The notes under the pieces were generated by a model. It had not been told where the DNA came from and did no database searches. It saw nothing but the letters and a program-made list of their open reading frames with translations. The position numbers and the translations under genes are program-made. From Dermabacteraceae bacterium TAE3-ERU27 (lineage in GTDB: Bacteria > Actinomycetota > Actinomycetes > Actinomycetales > Dermabacteraceae): DNA of 64,000 nucleotides. This document shows, piece after piece, positions 17,727-27,552 of this stretch (position 1 is its first letter; each line of letters opens with the position of its first letter). The stretch covers positions 62,001 to 126,000 of the forward strand of contig JAHUUL010000002.1 in assembly GCA_019218415.1 (NCBI GenBank), in the 5' to 3' direction.

Positions 17727-18503
17727 CTACTGCGCGTCGGCGCGCGAGTCTTCGCTGAACACGCCGCGCAGGAAGTCACTACTGCGGCGGAAAAGTTCCT
17801 CGGCGTCGTAGTCAAGGGTCGCTACGTGGTAGCTGCGGGACATCGTGAAGCGCTCTATCTCCAGACTGCTGGACTCCTCCACCAACCAATCGCTGTGCTT
17901 GGGAGGAACCACGTGGTCCGAGGGAGAGGTAGCCAGGAAGATCGGCTGGGAAACCTTGTGCAGGTCCCGCTTCACCTTTCCCGTCAGGTCATACAGCTGC
18001 GCTACCGACGCCACCGGCAGCCTTTCGTAGCATTCCTCGCTTACACCGGGCTGCGCGATGTCGCTACCGATGGCGGAAAGCGAAGGCACCACCTTGCTGA
18101 GAGTCTTTGCCAGGGGAGCGATGCGGGAGGGAACCCCGAGCGCGGGATTGGCGAGGCACAGGGCGGAGACCCGCTGCGGATGCTGCTGCGCCATGAGCAG
18201 GCTCAGGGTGCCTCCCATGGAAAGGCCGCAGACGGCCACGTTACGGTGGCGACGCGCGCTCTCGCGGTCCTCGTGGTCTACGTCCCTGGCCCAGTGCGAC
18301 CATTTCGTTTTGGCCATTTCCTGCCACGTCGTGCCGTGGCCGCTGAGCAGGGGGAGGGAAACGGCGAAACCCGCATCCAGGAAATGCTCTGCCCAGGCGC
18401 GCATGCTTTGCGGGGTAGAGGTGAAACCGTGGCAGAGAACCACCGCCCCTAGCGGGTCAGCAGGACTGGCATGAAATGCTTCAGATGCCGCAGAAAAACG
18501 CAT
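17727..18503 (-). CDS. Alpha/beta hydrolase (carboxylesterase/monoacylglycerol lipase-like)
   Basis: 258 residues from ATG 18503. The oxyanion segment is 'VVLCHGFTSTPQSM', the nucleophile elbow 'GLSMGG' carries the catalytic serine, 'SPSDHVVPP' the acidic residue and 'SRSYHVATLD' the histidine. The fold and size match Est30-type carboxylesterases, which act on short or medium acyl esters. A longer frame to 18575 adds an unlikely hydrophobic tail that would overlap the divergent promoter region. It sits back to back with a lipid acyltransferase, so a lipid-related role is plausible. Confidence 0.82.
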   Translation of the reverse strand: MRFSAASEAFHASPADPLGAVVLCHGFTSTPQSMRAWAEHFLDAGFAVSLPLLSGHGTTWQEMAKTKWSHWARDVDHEDRESARRHRNVAVCGLSMGGTLSLLMAQQHPQRVSALCLANPALGVPSRIAPLAKTLSKVVPSLSAIGSDIAQPGVSEECYERLPVASVAQLYDLTGKVKRDLHKVSQPIFLATSPSDHVVPPKHSDWLVEESSSLEIERFTMSRSYHVATLDYDAEELFRRSSDFLRGVFSEDSRADAQ

Positions 18504-18588
18504 GCAGCTATAGTTACACGTTCCGGCAAGGAAACGCGCTGCAACCAGAAAGTTTTTCGCGCTCACCCACAGCAAGAAAGGCCCGTCG

Positions 18589-19269
18589 ATGCTCTACCGG
18601 CTTGCCACCTCAGTCCTGCGCCCAATCGTGCGCTACGTTTACCGCCCGGAAGTGAGCGGCATAGAAAACGTGCCGCTGCACGGTGGCGCGATCATCGCCG
18701 GAAATCACGTTGCCTATCTGGATGCCGTGTTCCTGGCGGTGTACCTGCCCCGCAAGATCACCTTCATCGGAAAAAGCGAGTTTTTCTCCGGCAAGGGCGT
18801 CCTTGGCAAGATCATGCGTTACGCGCTGACCAGCATCGGCACGGTTCCCGTAGATCGGCGCGGAGGCGGTTACGCACAGGCGGCGCTGGAGGCCGGGGCC
18901 GGCATAGCGAACGATGGCAAGCTGCTGGGTATATATCCCGAGGGCACGCGCAGCCCCGACGGGCGACTCTACCGGGGGAAGACAGGCGCAGCGCGTATCG
19001 CCCTCACGACCGGGGCCCCCATCGTGCCGGTGGCGGTGGTAAACGCCTACGCCGCGCAGCCTCCCGGCAGGCTCATTCCGCGCCGTCATCCGCGCGTGAA
19101 GCTAATCGTGGGTGAACCGTTGACGTTCAGCGAGCGGTTGGATGGGAGCGAGGCCGATCATGAACGGCTGCGGCGAGTAACGGATACCGTGATGGCACAG
19201 ATCGCGCAAATGTCGGGCCAAGAAACAGTTGCCGAATACGCCCACGAAGCCGGGCGGAAGCTGTTCTAA
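18589..19269 (+). CDS. 1-acyl-sn-glycerol-3-phosphate acyltransferase (PlsC family)
   Basis: 226 residues with the acyltransferase boxes: 'NHVAYLDAVF' (HX4D), 'GTVPVDRRG', 'EGTRSPDGRLYRGK' and 'APIVPVAVV'. The enzyme transfers an acyl chain to lysophosphatidic acid in phospholipid synthesis, at the membrane face. AAAGG lies 8 nt before ATG. Related acyltransferases occur near aroG and pknL in mycobacteria. Confidence 0.88.
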   Translation: MLYRLATSVLRPIVRYVYRPEVSGIENVPLHGGAIIAGNHVAYLDAVFLAVYLPRKITFIGKSEFFSGKGVLGKIMRYALTSIGTVPVDRRGGGYAQAALEAGAGIANDGKLLGIYPEGTRSPDGRLYRGKTGAARIALTTGAPIVPVAVVNAYAAQPPGRLIPRRHPRVKLIVGEPLTFSERLDGSEADHERLRRVTDTVMAQIAQMSGQETVAEYAHEAGRKLF

Positions 19270-19314
19270 CCCGTGTCACACCGTGTCATATTTTCGTTAG
19301 CTGCCTACCTGGCC

Positions 19315-19320
19315 TAGCCT
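19315..19320 (+). promoter_or_regulatory. Leaderless promoter -10 (TAGCCT) of aroG
   Basis: TAGCCT ends 7 nt before the GTG start at 19328 and there is no Shine-Dalgarno. Confidence 0.6.
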
Positions 19321-19327
19321 TATCCCT

Positions 19328-20713
19328 GTGAACCTTCCTAGCGTCAGTCCGGTAACTGCCACTACGCCCTCTTTCAGTGAGGACGAACAGCTTGCTCACC
19401 TAGCGAGCTGGCGGGAACTTCCCGCCCTGCAGCAGCCCCGCTGGCCCGACGAGAAATCCCTCGGGGAGGTATTCTCAGCCCTGCGCAGCGCGCCTCCGCT
19501 GGTGTTCGCGGGAGAGGTAGATCTGCTGCGCGCCCGGCTCGCTGACGCGGCGGAAGGCAAAGCGTTCCTGTTGCAGGGAGGCGACTGCGCAGAGACTTTC
19601 GCGGAATCGACCGCGCACCATATTCGCAACAAGATCCGCACGATCCTGCAGATGTCGGTGGTGCTTACCTACGGCGCCTCCATGCCGATCATCAAAATGG
19701 GGCGCATGGCGGGCCAGTTTGCGAAGCCGCGCAGCCAGGACACGGAAACCCGTGACGGCGTGACCCTGCCGTGCTATCGCGGAGACGCGGTCAACGGCTA
19801 TGGCTTCACCGAAGCGGAGCGCACCCCCGATCCGCAGCGGCTCTGGCGCGCATACACCACGTCGGCCTCGACCCTGAACCTGATCCGTGCCTTCATCGGA
19901 GGCGGCTTGGCCGACCTGCGCGAGGTGCATTCCTGGAACCGCGGATTCGTGAAAGGCAACGGCTGCGATCGCTACGAACAGCTCGCACACGACATCGACA
20001 AGGCGCTGCGCTTCATGGAAGCCTGCGGCAGCGGCACCCAGGCGCTCAAAGCAGTCGAGTTCTTTTCTTCCCACGAAGCGCTCCTGCTCGACTACGAAGA
20101 GGCGCTTTCCCGGATCGATACCCGCACCGGAAACGTCTACGACTGCAGCGGTCATTTCCTGTGGATCGGTGAACGCACCCGGCAGCTAGACGGTGCGCAC
20201 GTAAAGTTCCTGTCTCAGGTGCGAAACCCAATCGGTGTGAAGCTCGGCCCGAGCACTAAGGTGGAAGACGCTTTGCGGCTAATCGACGCCCTGGACCCGG
20301 AACGCGAACCGGGCAGGCTAACTTTCATCACCAGAATGGGCGCGCGCGTCATTCGTGACCGGTTGCCCGAGCTCATCTCCGGTGTGCAGGCGGAGGGCGG
20401 GCGCGTGGCCTGGGTTTGCGACCCCATGCACGGAAACACCATCACCTCGTCGAACGGCTACAAGACGCGCCGTTTCAGCGACGTAATGAGCGAGGTAACG
20501 GGGTTCTTCGAAGTACATCGCGCGCTGGGCAGCATCCCGGCCGGTCTGCACACGGAACTGACGGGAGACGACGTCAGCGAAATCCTTGGCGGAACGGAAA
20601 AGATCGATGAGGCCGGGCTTGCCCGACGCTACGAAACCCTGGTCGATCCCCGGCTAAACCACCAGCAGTCGCTGGAGCTCGCCTTCCTGGTAGCGGAGAT
20701 GCTCGCCGCCTAA
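19328..20713 (+). CDS. aroG: 3-deoxy-7-phosphoheptulonate synthase, class II
   Basis: 461 residues of the plant/mycobacterial type II DAHP synthase. It joins phosphoenolpyruvate and erythrose-4-phosphate in the first step of aromatic amino acid synthesis. Typical segments are 'FLLQGGDCAETFAE' (metal-binding cysteine and PEP site), 'GRMAGQFAKPRS', 'HFLWIGERTRQLDGAH', 'WVCDPMHGNT' and 'GGTEKIDEAGL'. In mycobacteria this enzyme complexes with chorismate mutase. GTG start, leaderless. Convergent with pknL. Confidence 0.96.
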   Translation: MNLPSVSPVTATTPSFSEDEQLAHLASWRELPALQQPRWPDEKSLGEVFSALRSAPPLVFAGEVDLLRARLADAAEGKAFLLQGGDCAETFAESTAHHIRNKIRTILQMSVVLTYGASMPIIKMGRMAGQFAKPRSQDTETRDGVTLPCYRGDAVNGYGFTEAERTPDPQRLWRAYTTSASTLNLIRAFIGGGLADLREVHSWNRGFVKGNGCDRYEQLAHDIDKALRFMEACGSGTQALKAVEFFSSHEALLLDYEEALSRIDTRTGNVYDCSGHFLWIGERTRQLDGAHVKFLSQVRNPIGVKLGPSTKVEDALRLIDALDPEREPGRLTFITRMGARVIRDRLPELISGVQAEGGRVAWVCDPMHGNTITSSNGYKTRRFSDVMSEVTGFFEVHRALGSIPAGLHTELTGDDVSEILGGTEKIDEAGLARRYETLVDPRLNHQQSLELAFLVAEMLAA

Positions 20714-20731
20714 CTGAAAGACGGGGGCGGG

Positions 20732-22738
20732 TTAAACCACCGTCAGCGTGACGGTGGTTCCCTTCACGACCTTTTCGCCGCCCCCGATGGACTGCCGCTG
20801 CACCAGGTTAAGCACCGGGGGAAGGCCCCCTACGCCCTCGACTTTGACCGACAGGCCCGCCTTTTCCAGCTCTGCCTTCGCTTCGTCGGTCCGCTTACCG
20901 ATCACGGCGGGAACGCTCACGTATTCCGGCCCCAGAGAAACGGTTATCTGCACCGAATCGCCCTTAAACAGGGTGCCGTCGGCGGGCTTTTGCGCAATTA
21001 CCGCGCCCTTAGGCACGCTCGCCGAATGAGCGCTCACCGTCTTTACGCTAAGGCCGCGCTCCTCAATGGCCGAGCGGGCGGCAGACTCTGCGGAACCGAT
21101 CACCTTAGGCACTTCGATCGGCTGGCGTCCCTTGGACAGAACCACGCCGACCTTCGCGTCGCGGGGCAGTTCCCGGCCCTTCTCCCGCTGCTCCAAAACC
21201 GTCCCCTCGGGAACCGTCTCAGAATATGCACCCGGCAGAATCTCTATCTGCAGGTTCGCCTCAGCAAGAGCTTCTTCTGCTTCTTTTCTGGTTTTTCCCT
21301 GCAGGTCGGGGACGGGGAAGAGCTGTTCTCCGCGCGAGATCGTCAAGGTTATGGTGCTGCCCCGCTGTACCTCTTTCCCGGCCTCGGGAGAGGATGAGAT
21401 CACGGCTCCCGCGGGCACGGAATCGCTGAACTGCGAAACCGTACGGGTCACCAGCCCTGCTTCGTTGAGTGATTTTTCTGCGGCCGCGAGTTCCAGACCG
21501 ACGGTGGCGGGAACCTCGCGCTGCGCGCCCGGCCCGAGCAGGAACCAGAAGGCGGCGCTTCCCGCGGCAAGCAGCAACAGCAGCAGCCAGACAAGGAACG
21601 CACGCCGACGCACCGGCTTTTGCTTAGCGGGTTTGGCTTCGTTAGCGCGCACCAGGTGACGCCCGGCAGGCTTCGTCTTGCGCAAGGGAGGCAGCTCGGA
21701 TGACTCCGATTCCACGGGACGCGCTTCGTCCGCAGGCTGCGCGGCGTCCGCGAGGGGAGGAGCGGCCGGGGTGCTTCCCCTCCCGCTAGCTGACGGAGGC
21801 AATACGGGGCGTGCAATTTCCGCCGTCGGGCAGGCTATCGAAGCCGTGTCCGTCTCCGCCCTGGGGAGCGGCGGCGCGTCTAAAACTGCGGGGGGCAGAT
21901 CCGCCAGCAGCGTGCGCACGCAGTCCGCCACCTCACGCGCCGTCTCCGGCCTGCGGGCAGGCTCGCGCTCACAGCACCAGGCGACGAGCGAATCTATCTC
22001 GTGCGGCACGTTCGCCATGGTCTGAGAAGGCGCGGGAACGTTCTCGTGAACGTGCTTGAAAGCGATGTGCACAGGTAATTCGCCACGATGCGGCTGCTGG
22101 CCCGTCAGCATCTCGTAAAGCACGATCCCGAGCGAGTAAAGATCGCTACGTTCGTCGGCATTGCCCACAGTCACGATCTCGGGAGCGATGTATGCCACCG
22201 TCCCTAGCAGGGAGGCGGACGTGGAGGAGGTGGAAGTGCCGATGGCGCGGGCCAGGCCAAAGTCGGTCACGACGATCCTGTCGCGCTGGGAAAGAATGAT
22301 ATTTTCCGGCTTCACATCGCGGTGCACGATATCTGCCTCGTGCGCCGTCTGCAGTGCCTCCAAGATAGCGAGCGAAACCTGCAAGGCCTCCCGCAGATTA
22401 AACGCCCCCTCCTCGACCAGGCGGTCACGCACGGTACGGCCGTGAATGAACTCCATCGTCAAATAGGTGTAGCCCTGGTCCTCGCCCTGATCAAAGACGG
22501 GAACCACGTGCGGGTGCGAAAGGCGGGCAGCGGAACGCGCCTCGCGCCTAAAGCGGGAACGGAAGTTTTGATCTTCCGCCAGGTGGGGGTGCATTACCTT
22601 CAACGCGATGTCGCGCTCCAGCCGCAGATCCCACGCACGGAAAACGGTGGCCATGCCGCCGCGCGCGATCAGGGAGTCCACGCGGTAGCGACCGTCGAGG
22701 ACAATCCCAATCAGTGGATTGTTAGCTGGGGAAGTCAC
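20732..22738 (-). CDS. pknL: Serine/threonine protein kinase with four PASTA domains (PknL type)
   Basis: 668 residues. Kinase domain about 10-275: glycine loop 'IARGGMATVFRA', catalytic lysine in 'IALKVMHP', 'HRDVKPENI' and 'DFGLARAIG'. A Pro/Ser-rich juxtamembrane linker follows, one membrane helix ('FLVWLLLLLLAAGSAAFWFLL') and four extracellular PASTA repeats of about 65 residues, which in related kinases bind peptidoglycan fragments or lipid II. Placement next to aroG and an Rv2175c-like gene identifies the PknL lineage. GTG start is leaderless. Confidence 0.93.
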   Translation of the reverse strand: MTSPANNPLIGIVLDGRYRVDSLIARGGMATVFRAWDLRLERDIALKVMHPHLAEDQNFRSRFRREARSAARLSHPHVVPVFDQGEDQGYTYLTMEFIHGRTVRDRLVEEGAFNLREALQVSLAILEALQTAHEADIVHRDVKPENIILSQRDRIVVTDFGLARAIGTSTSSTSASLLGTVAYIAPEIVTVGNADERSDLYSLGIVLYEMLTGQQPHRGELPVHIAFKHVHENVPAPSQTMANVPHEIDSLVAWCCEREPARRPETAREVADCVRTLLADLPPAVLDAPPLPRAETDTASIACPTAEIARPVLPPSASGRGSTPAAPPLADAAQPADEARPVESESSELPPLRKTKPAGRHLVRANEAKPAKQKPVRRRAFLVWLLLLLLAAGSAAFWFLLGPGAQREVPATVGLELAAAEKSLNEAGLVTRTVSQFSDSVPAGAVISSSPEAGKEVQRGSTITLTISRGEQLFPVPDLQGKTRKEAEEALAEANLQIEILPGAYSETVPEGTVLEQREKGRELPRDAKVGVVLSKGRQPIEVPKVIGSAESAARSAIEERGLSVKTVSAHSASVPKGAVIAQKPADGTLFKGDSVQITVSLGPEYVSVPAVIGKRTDEAKAELEKAGLSVKVEGVGGLPPVLNLVQRQSIGGGEKVVKGTTVTLTVV

Positions 22739-22744
22739 GCTCTA

Positions 22745-22750
22745 AGTGTA
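22745..22750 (-). promoter_or_regulatory. Leaderless promoter -10 (TACACT) of pknL
   Basis: On the minus strand TACACT, six bases, then the GTG of pknL. Confidence 0.6.
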
Positions 22751-22835
22751 AGAAAAAAATCTGTGTTTGCGGACGCGACATGCGTCGCTCACAAAACCGG
22801 AGGCATTTTCGTGGCACGCTAGGAGGGTGAGCGAC

Positions 22836-23189
22836 ATGGAAAAAGTAGAAACCCTGGTAACTGACTGGCTTAACCTGCCCGACGTAGCCACCCACCTAGA
22901 CATCGAAGTGGGCAAGGTGCGCAGGCTGGTAGAGGGCGGCGAACTGATCGCGCTGAAACGCGGCAAGCCCCCGGTACGTAGCGTGCCGGCGCTATTCTTG
23001 CTGGACGGAGAGATCATTCCGCACCTCGCGGGCACGATCACCGTGCTGCGCGACGCCCGCTACAGCGACGAAGAAATCCTGATCTGGCTCTTTACCGAGG
23101 ACGATTCCCTGCCGGGACGCCCCGTAGACCAGCTTCGCAAGGGGCAGCGCGGAGAGGTACGCCGCCGCGCGCAGGCCCTGGCTTTCTGA
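22836..23189 (+). CDS. Rv2175c-family DNA-binding protein
   Basis: 117 residues. The N-terminal half is a winged helix-turn-helix ('LPDVATHLDIEVGKVRRLVEGGELIAL'); the C-terminal half resembles M. tuberculosis Rv2175c ('LAGTITVLRDARYSDEEILIWLFTEDDSLPG', 'RRRAQALAF'). Rv2175c binds DNA and is phosphorylated by PknL; the gene here is divergent from pknL, as expected. I chose ATG 22836 because GGAGG lies 9 nt before it; a GTG at 22827 is possible. The long N-terminal tail carrying the mycobacterial phosphosite is missing. Confidence 0.85.
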   Translation: MEKVETLVTDWLNLPDVATHLDIEVGKVRRLVEGGELIALKRGKPPVRSVPALFLLDGEIIPHLAGTITVLRDARYSDEEILIWLFTEDDSLPGRPVDQLRKGQRGEVRRRAQALAF

Positions 23190-23219
23190 AAGCAACAAGC
23201 CGTCTAAAACAGCAAAAAG

Positions 23220-23257
23220 AAAAGTGGCGCAGCCCCGCTCGGGGCCGCGCCACTTTT
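23220..23257. terminator. Bidirectional intrinsic terminator
   Basis: AAAAGTGGCGC pairs with GCGCCACTTTT and GCCCCG with CGGGGC inside; T-tracts on both strands. It lies between the Rv2175c-like gene and idsA. Confidence 0.9.
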
Positions 23258-23275
23258 TGCGTAAAGCGCTATGCG

Positions 23276-24409
23276 TCAGCGCTGCGGCACATCGTCCAGG
23301 CTGCTGGCCGCGTGAAGCAGGGTGCGCAGCTCGGCAATCGCCTGCGGAGCGTCGGTCATCTCCGCCAGACGATCGAGACTATTCGCAGCCAGCTCACCCA
23401 TGCTGCGTACGTCGGCCCGCACAGATTCGGAAGCGCCCGTTTCCACCATCAGCTCACGCACCCTAGCGATGTCCTCGGCAGAAGAAGAAGCCTTACCTAC
23501 GGTGCGCTTGAGGAGCTTTGCATCCACCCCGCTCGCTGCCTTCTCGGTGCGCGCCAGCAGCACGGTGCGCTTGCCCTCCAAAAGATCGGAGGTGGAAGAC
23601 TTGCCCGTCACTGCTTCGTCCCCAAAAACGCCCAACAGATCATCGCGAAGCTGGAACGCCGTGCCCAGGGGAATCGCGAAATCCGCGATCGCCTGGTGCA
23701 GCTCGTCATCGCCACCGGCCATGCGCGCACCCAGCTGCATCGGACGCAGAATCGTGTAGGGGACCGTCTTCCAGCGAATCACGCGCTGAGCGTTCTGTTC
23801 CTTGCTGAGCTCAGCCTCCGTGGGCAGCTCTTCGTACACGGCATCGTCCTGGGGGAGGAGGCCCTTCACCTGGTTAAGCACATCCAGGTACTGACCAGCC
23901 ATAACCTCGGTGCGCATGGCATCCCATACCCGGCGCGCCTCCGGCTCGCGAGCCAGATCCGGCCCGGCCATCTGCTCGCTCCAAGTCAAAGACATATCGC
24001 CGAGCACAATCGCCGCCGCGATACCAAAATCTGCGCTAGAGCCGGCCAGAACACGCACCCGGTGCTCCGCTTCCGCCGCCTTGTGCGCCGCCGGGCGTCC
24101 GCGCCGCGTCGGGGAGTGGTCGATCACGTCATCGTGCAGCAGCGCCGCAGCCTGCAACAGCTCTATCGCCGCGCCCAAACGGGTCAGGGCCGGGCGAACG
24201 CTATCAAGCCGGTCGCCCGCAGCCAGGGCGCCAGCCCAGTAGCAAAACTGCGGACGCAGCATCTTGCCGCCCTCCAGATACTGCTCAAGGAGGGTCAAAA
24301 GGGCGGTTACCTCGGTGCCGACGATGGTTAGCTCTTCCCGGCGAGCGGAGAGGAACTCGGAAATGTCGGCCTTCACGGACTCGATCAGCGGATTACTTAC
24401 CTGGCTCAT
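23276..24409 (-). CDS. idsA: Polyprenyl diphosphate synthase (IdsA-like)
   Basis: 377-residue trans-isoprenyl diphosphate synthase. The first aspartate-rich motif is in 'LLHDDVIDHSPTRRG' (DDxxD), the second in 'QLRDDLLGVFGD'. The enzyme chains isopentenyl diphosphate onto an allylic primer, making geranylgeranyl or longer diphosphates for menaquinone and carrier lipids. I chose ATG 24409 (preceded by AAGGGAGAG); a longer frame to 24493 adds an Arg/Lys-rich tail. An idsA2 gene has the same position beyond pknL in mycobacteria. Chain length cannot be read with certainty. Confidence 0.92.
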   Translation of the reverse strand: MSQVSNPLIESVKADISEFLSARREELTIVGTEVTALLTLLEQYLEGGKMLRPQFCYWAGALAAGDRLDSVRPALTRLGAAIELLQAAALLHDDVIDHSPTRRGRPAAHKAAEAEHRVRVLAGSSADFGIAAAIVLGDMSLTWSEQMAGPDLAREPEARRVWDAMRTEVMAGQYLDVLNQVKGLLPQDDAVYEELPTEAELSKEQNAQRVIRWKTVPYTILRPMQLGARMAGGDDELHQAIADFAIPLGTAFQLRDDLLGVFGDEAVTGKSSTSDLLEGKRTVLLARTEKAASGVDAKLLKRTVGKASSSAEDIARVRELMVETGASESVRADVRSMGELAANSLDRLAEMTDAPQAIAELRTLLHAASSLDDVPQR

Positions 24410-25156
24410 GCACTCTCCCTTAGCCGGAGCAGCTCCCTGTGCACAGCGGGCACGCTTCACTGCCTTTGGTCGTATGGGGCTAAGCCTATCCACACTCGCG
24501 GCTCAGGCGTAGCAGGCGCGACCAAAAATCATCACGCTTTGTGTCATGTCCAAGCCGACTGCCCCGGGGAAACACGTGCGCAGGAGTGATTTTGCGCGCC
24601 CCAAACGAAAAGGCCGCCAGCGAACGCGCAAAACGAAGCACACGCAGGCCAGAGTCTGCCTCGTGCTCGCCGTCACGCTTCGACAGCAGGGAGGTATCCC
24701 TCCGGGAGGGCTGGTGCTACTCAGAACCGCGAGGAATGGGCTTCGCCCCCAAACGAGCTGCCGTTATTGCTGCGGCGAACAAGCACTGCGCCGCGCCACA
24801 GACCCTGCTAACGGCAGGGCTGGTCGTGGGGCATTCCCGCGGCAGAGAGAAATCGCCGTAACCGCGCGCCGCCTATCGCGGCGGAAAGCATCGAACCGGA
24901 ACCTAGCGCCAAAACCGGCAGAAACTATCTTTGTTCTGCTAAGGAGCGATAGCACCGAAACCGATACAGCGGGCAGAACGAAGGCAAGACGCTGCCGCGA
25001 AAAAGCTTTGCTAACCGCAATCGCCGCTCAAGTGGCGCGATCTAACCGCCTCCCCGTGCAATCCCTGCTCATCAACACGCGAGAGCTGAAAACCGCGCAA
25101 TGCCTGAAAGAAACGCCCCCCGAAAGCTCGCCCAGCTACTTAACGAAAGATCGCGG
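24410..25156. other. About 750 bp with no assignable gene
   Basis: The stretch between divergent idsA and the USP gene holds no protein I recognise. A 208-codon plus-strand frame (24546-25172) is open, but its translation is arginine-rich, has rare AGA/AGG/CGA codons, shows third-position GC bias only in the first part, and lacks a Shine-Dalgarno. Several strong self-complementary segments occur: CCCTCC/GGAGGG at 24698-24710, GGG-CTTCG-CCC at 24738-24748, and CCGCC/GGCGG near 24870-24885. A structured RNA or decayed gene is possible; the core signatures of RNase P RNA, tmRNA and tRNA are absent. Confidence 0.4.
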
Positions 25157-25162
25157 TAGGCT
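25157..25162 (+). promoter_or_regulatory. Candidate -10 (TAGGCT) of the USP gene
   Basis: TAGGCT gives a leader of roughly 28 nt that includes the Shine-Dalgarno AAGGAG at 25186-25191. No clear -35 was found. Confidence 0.4.
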
Positions 25163-25196
25163 AGGCCGGTAACCGTTTATGCCGCAAGGAGAACGA

Positions 25197-25604
25197 ATGA
25201 GCGTCGTAGTTGCCTACATGCCCTCCCCGCAGGGGCGGGCCGCGCTCGCCGCTGCTGTCAAGGAGGCGCTTGCCAGAAAAACCGATCTGGTGGTCGCGGC
25301 TCACGTCTATCTTTCGGATGATGGAGCCTTTGTGAGCAGTGACGAGGCGCACGTGAAAGAGGAGATCACCTCCCTGGACCTGCCCGGCGCGCAGGATGTT
25401 CCGCTCCGCGTGGTCAGCTCGGTAGAGGAAGACGCCGGGGAATTTATCGTTCGCGTCGCCCAAAGCAGTGACGCTGAACGCATAGTTATCGGCCTGCGTC
25501 GGAAATCACGTATCGGCAAGCTGAGCCTGGGAGCGGCGGCGCAACGGGTGATAGTTGAGGGAACTTGCCCGGTATTGGCAGTGAAAGACGGCGCGCCGGA
25601 GTAG
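25197..25604 (+). CDS. Universal stress protein family
   Basis: 135 residues with the USP fold: N-terminal strand 'VVVAYMPSPQGRAALAAAV' and the C-terminal nucleotide-loop region 'ERIVIGLRRKSRIGKLSLGAAAQRVIVEGTCPVLAV', close to the G-2x-G-9x-G(S/T) ATP-binding pattern. Role in stress is generic and the ligand unknown. ATG 25197 is chosen because AAGGAG lies 5 nt upstream; an upstream ATG at 25179 has no site. Confidence 0.8.
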   Translation: MSVVVAYMPSPQGRAALAAAVKEALARKTDLVVAAHVYLSDDGAFVSSDEAHVKEEITSLDLPGAQDVPLRVVSSVEEDAGEFIVRVAQSSDAERIVIGLRRKSRIGKLSLGAAAQRVIVEGTCPVLAVKDGAPE

Positions 25605-25614
25605 CTTCGCCGGT

Positions 25615-25620
25615 TATAAT
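25615..25620 (+). promoter_or_regulatory. Candidate -10 (TATAAT) upstream of the primary sigma gene
   Basis: A perfect TATAAT, overlapped by TTGACA at 25620-25625. The start codon of the sigma gene lies about 100 nt further on, so its mRNA would have an ordinary leader with AAGGA before GTG. Confidence 0.35.
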
Positions 25621-25721
25621 TGACAGGCTAGACGCCCAAGGGGTGGCGCTTGTTGCAGCGGCCCCGCGAAGACCCCAGATCGCCTATGGCGTGATTTTTT
25701 CACGTCGAAAGAAGGATCTCC

Positions 25722-27461
<1,740 letters not shown>

Positions 27462-27487
27462 CTCTAGCTACGGGTAGGCACAATACC

Positions 27488-27493
27488 TATAAC
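27488..27493 (+). promoter_or_regulatory. Candidate -10 (TATAAC) for the siderophore-interacting protein gene
   Basis: TATAAC would start transcription about 27500, right at the foot of the hairpin described next. No convincing -35 is present. Confidence 0.35.
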
Positions 27494-27497
27494 AAAG

Positions 27498-27551
27498 CTC
27501 CCGGATTGGGTAAGGTTAGTTTCGGCTAACCAAACCTGATCCGGGAGTTTT
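27498..27551 (+). terminator. 22-bp hairpin with UUCG-type loop: rpoD terminator that also holds the SIP gene Shine-Dalgarno
   Basis: CTCCCGGATTGGGTAAGGTTAG pairs with the segment ending ATCCGGGAG (27526-27547), with two A-A mismatches and two wobbles, around the loop TTTCGG; TTTT follows at 27548-27551. The GGGAG of the right arm (27543-27547) is also the only Shine-Dalgarno for the ATG at 27553. Confidence 0.75.
27511..27534. promoter_or_regulatory. Overlapping DtxR/IdeR-like iron boxes
   Basis: Read on the minus strand, 27516-27534 (TTTGGTTAGCCGAAACTAA) matches TWAGGTTAGSCTAACCTWA at 16 of 19 positions. A second register, 27511-27529 on the plus strand, matches at 14. The boxes lie inside the hairpin and just downstream of the candidate start site. 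They precede a siderophore-interacting protein gene, which fits iron control. Confidence 0.65.
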
Positions 27552-27552
27552 A

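Noticed and set aside
24700-24900. RNase P RNA or tmRNA in the idsA-USP gap
   Set aside because: Words such as GAGGAATGGGC, GCTAACGGC and CCACAGA recall RNase P RNA, but the conserved core (GAGGAAAGTCC, ACAGNRA in place) and the tmRNA 3' end are missing on both strands.
24546-25172. 208-codon frame as a protein gene
   Set aside because: Arginine-rich with rare codons, third-position bias fading after the first third, no Shine-Dalgarno and no convincing -10 at 6 nt. Kept only as an unresolved region.
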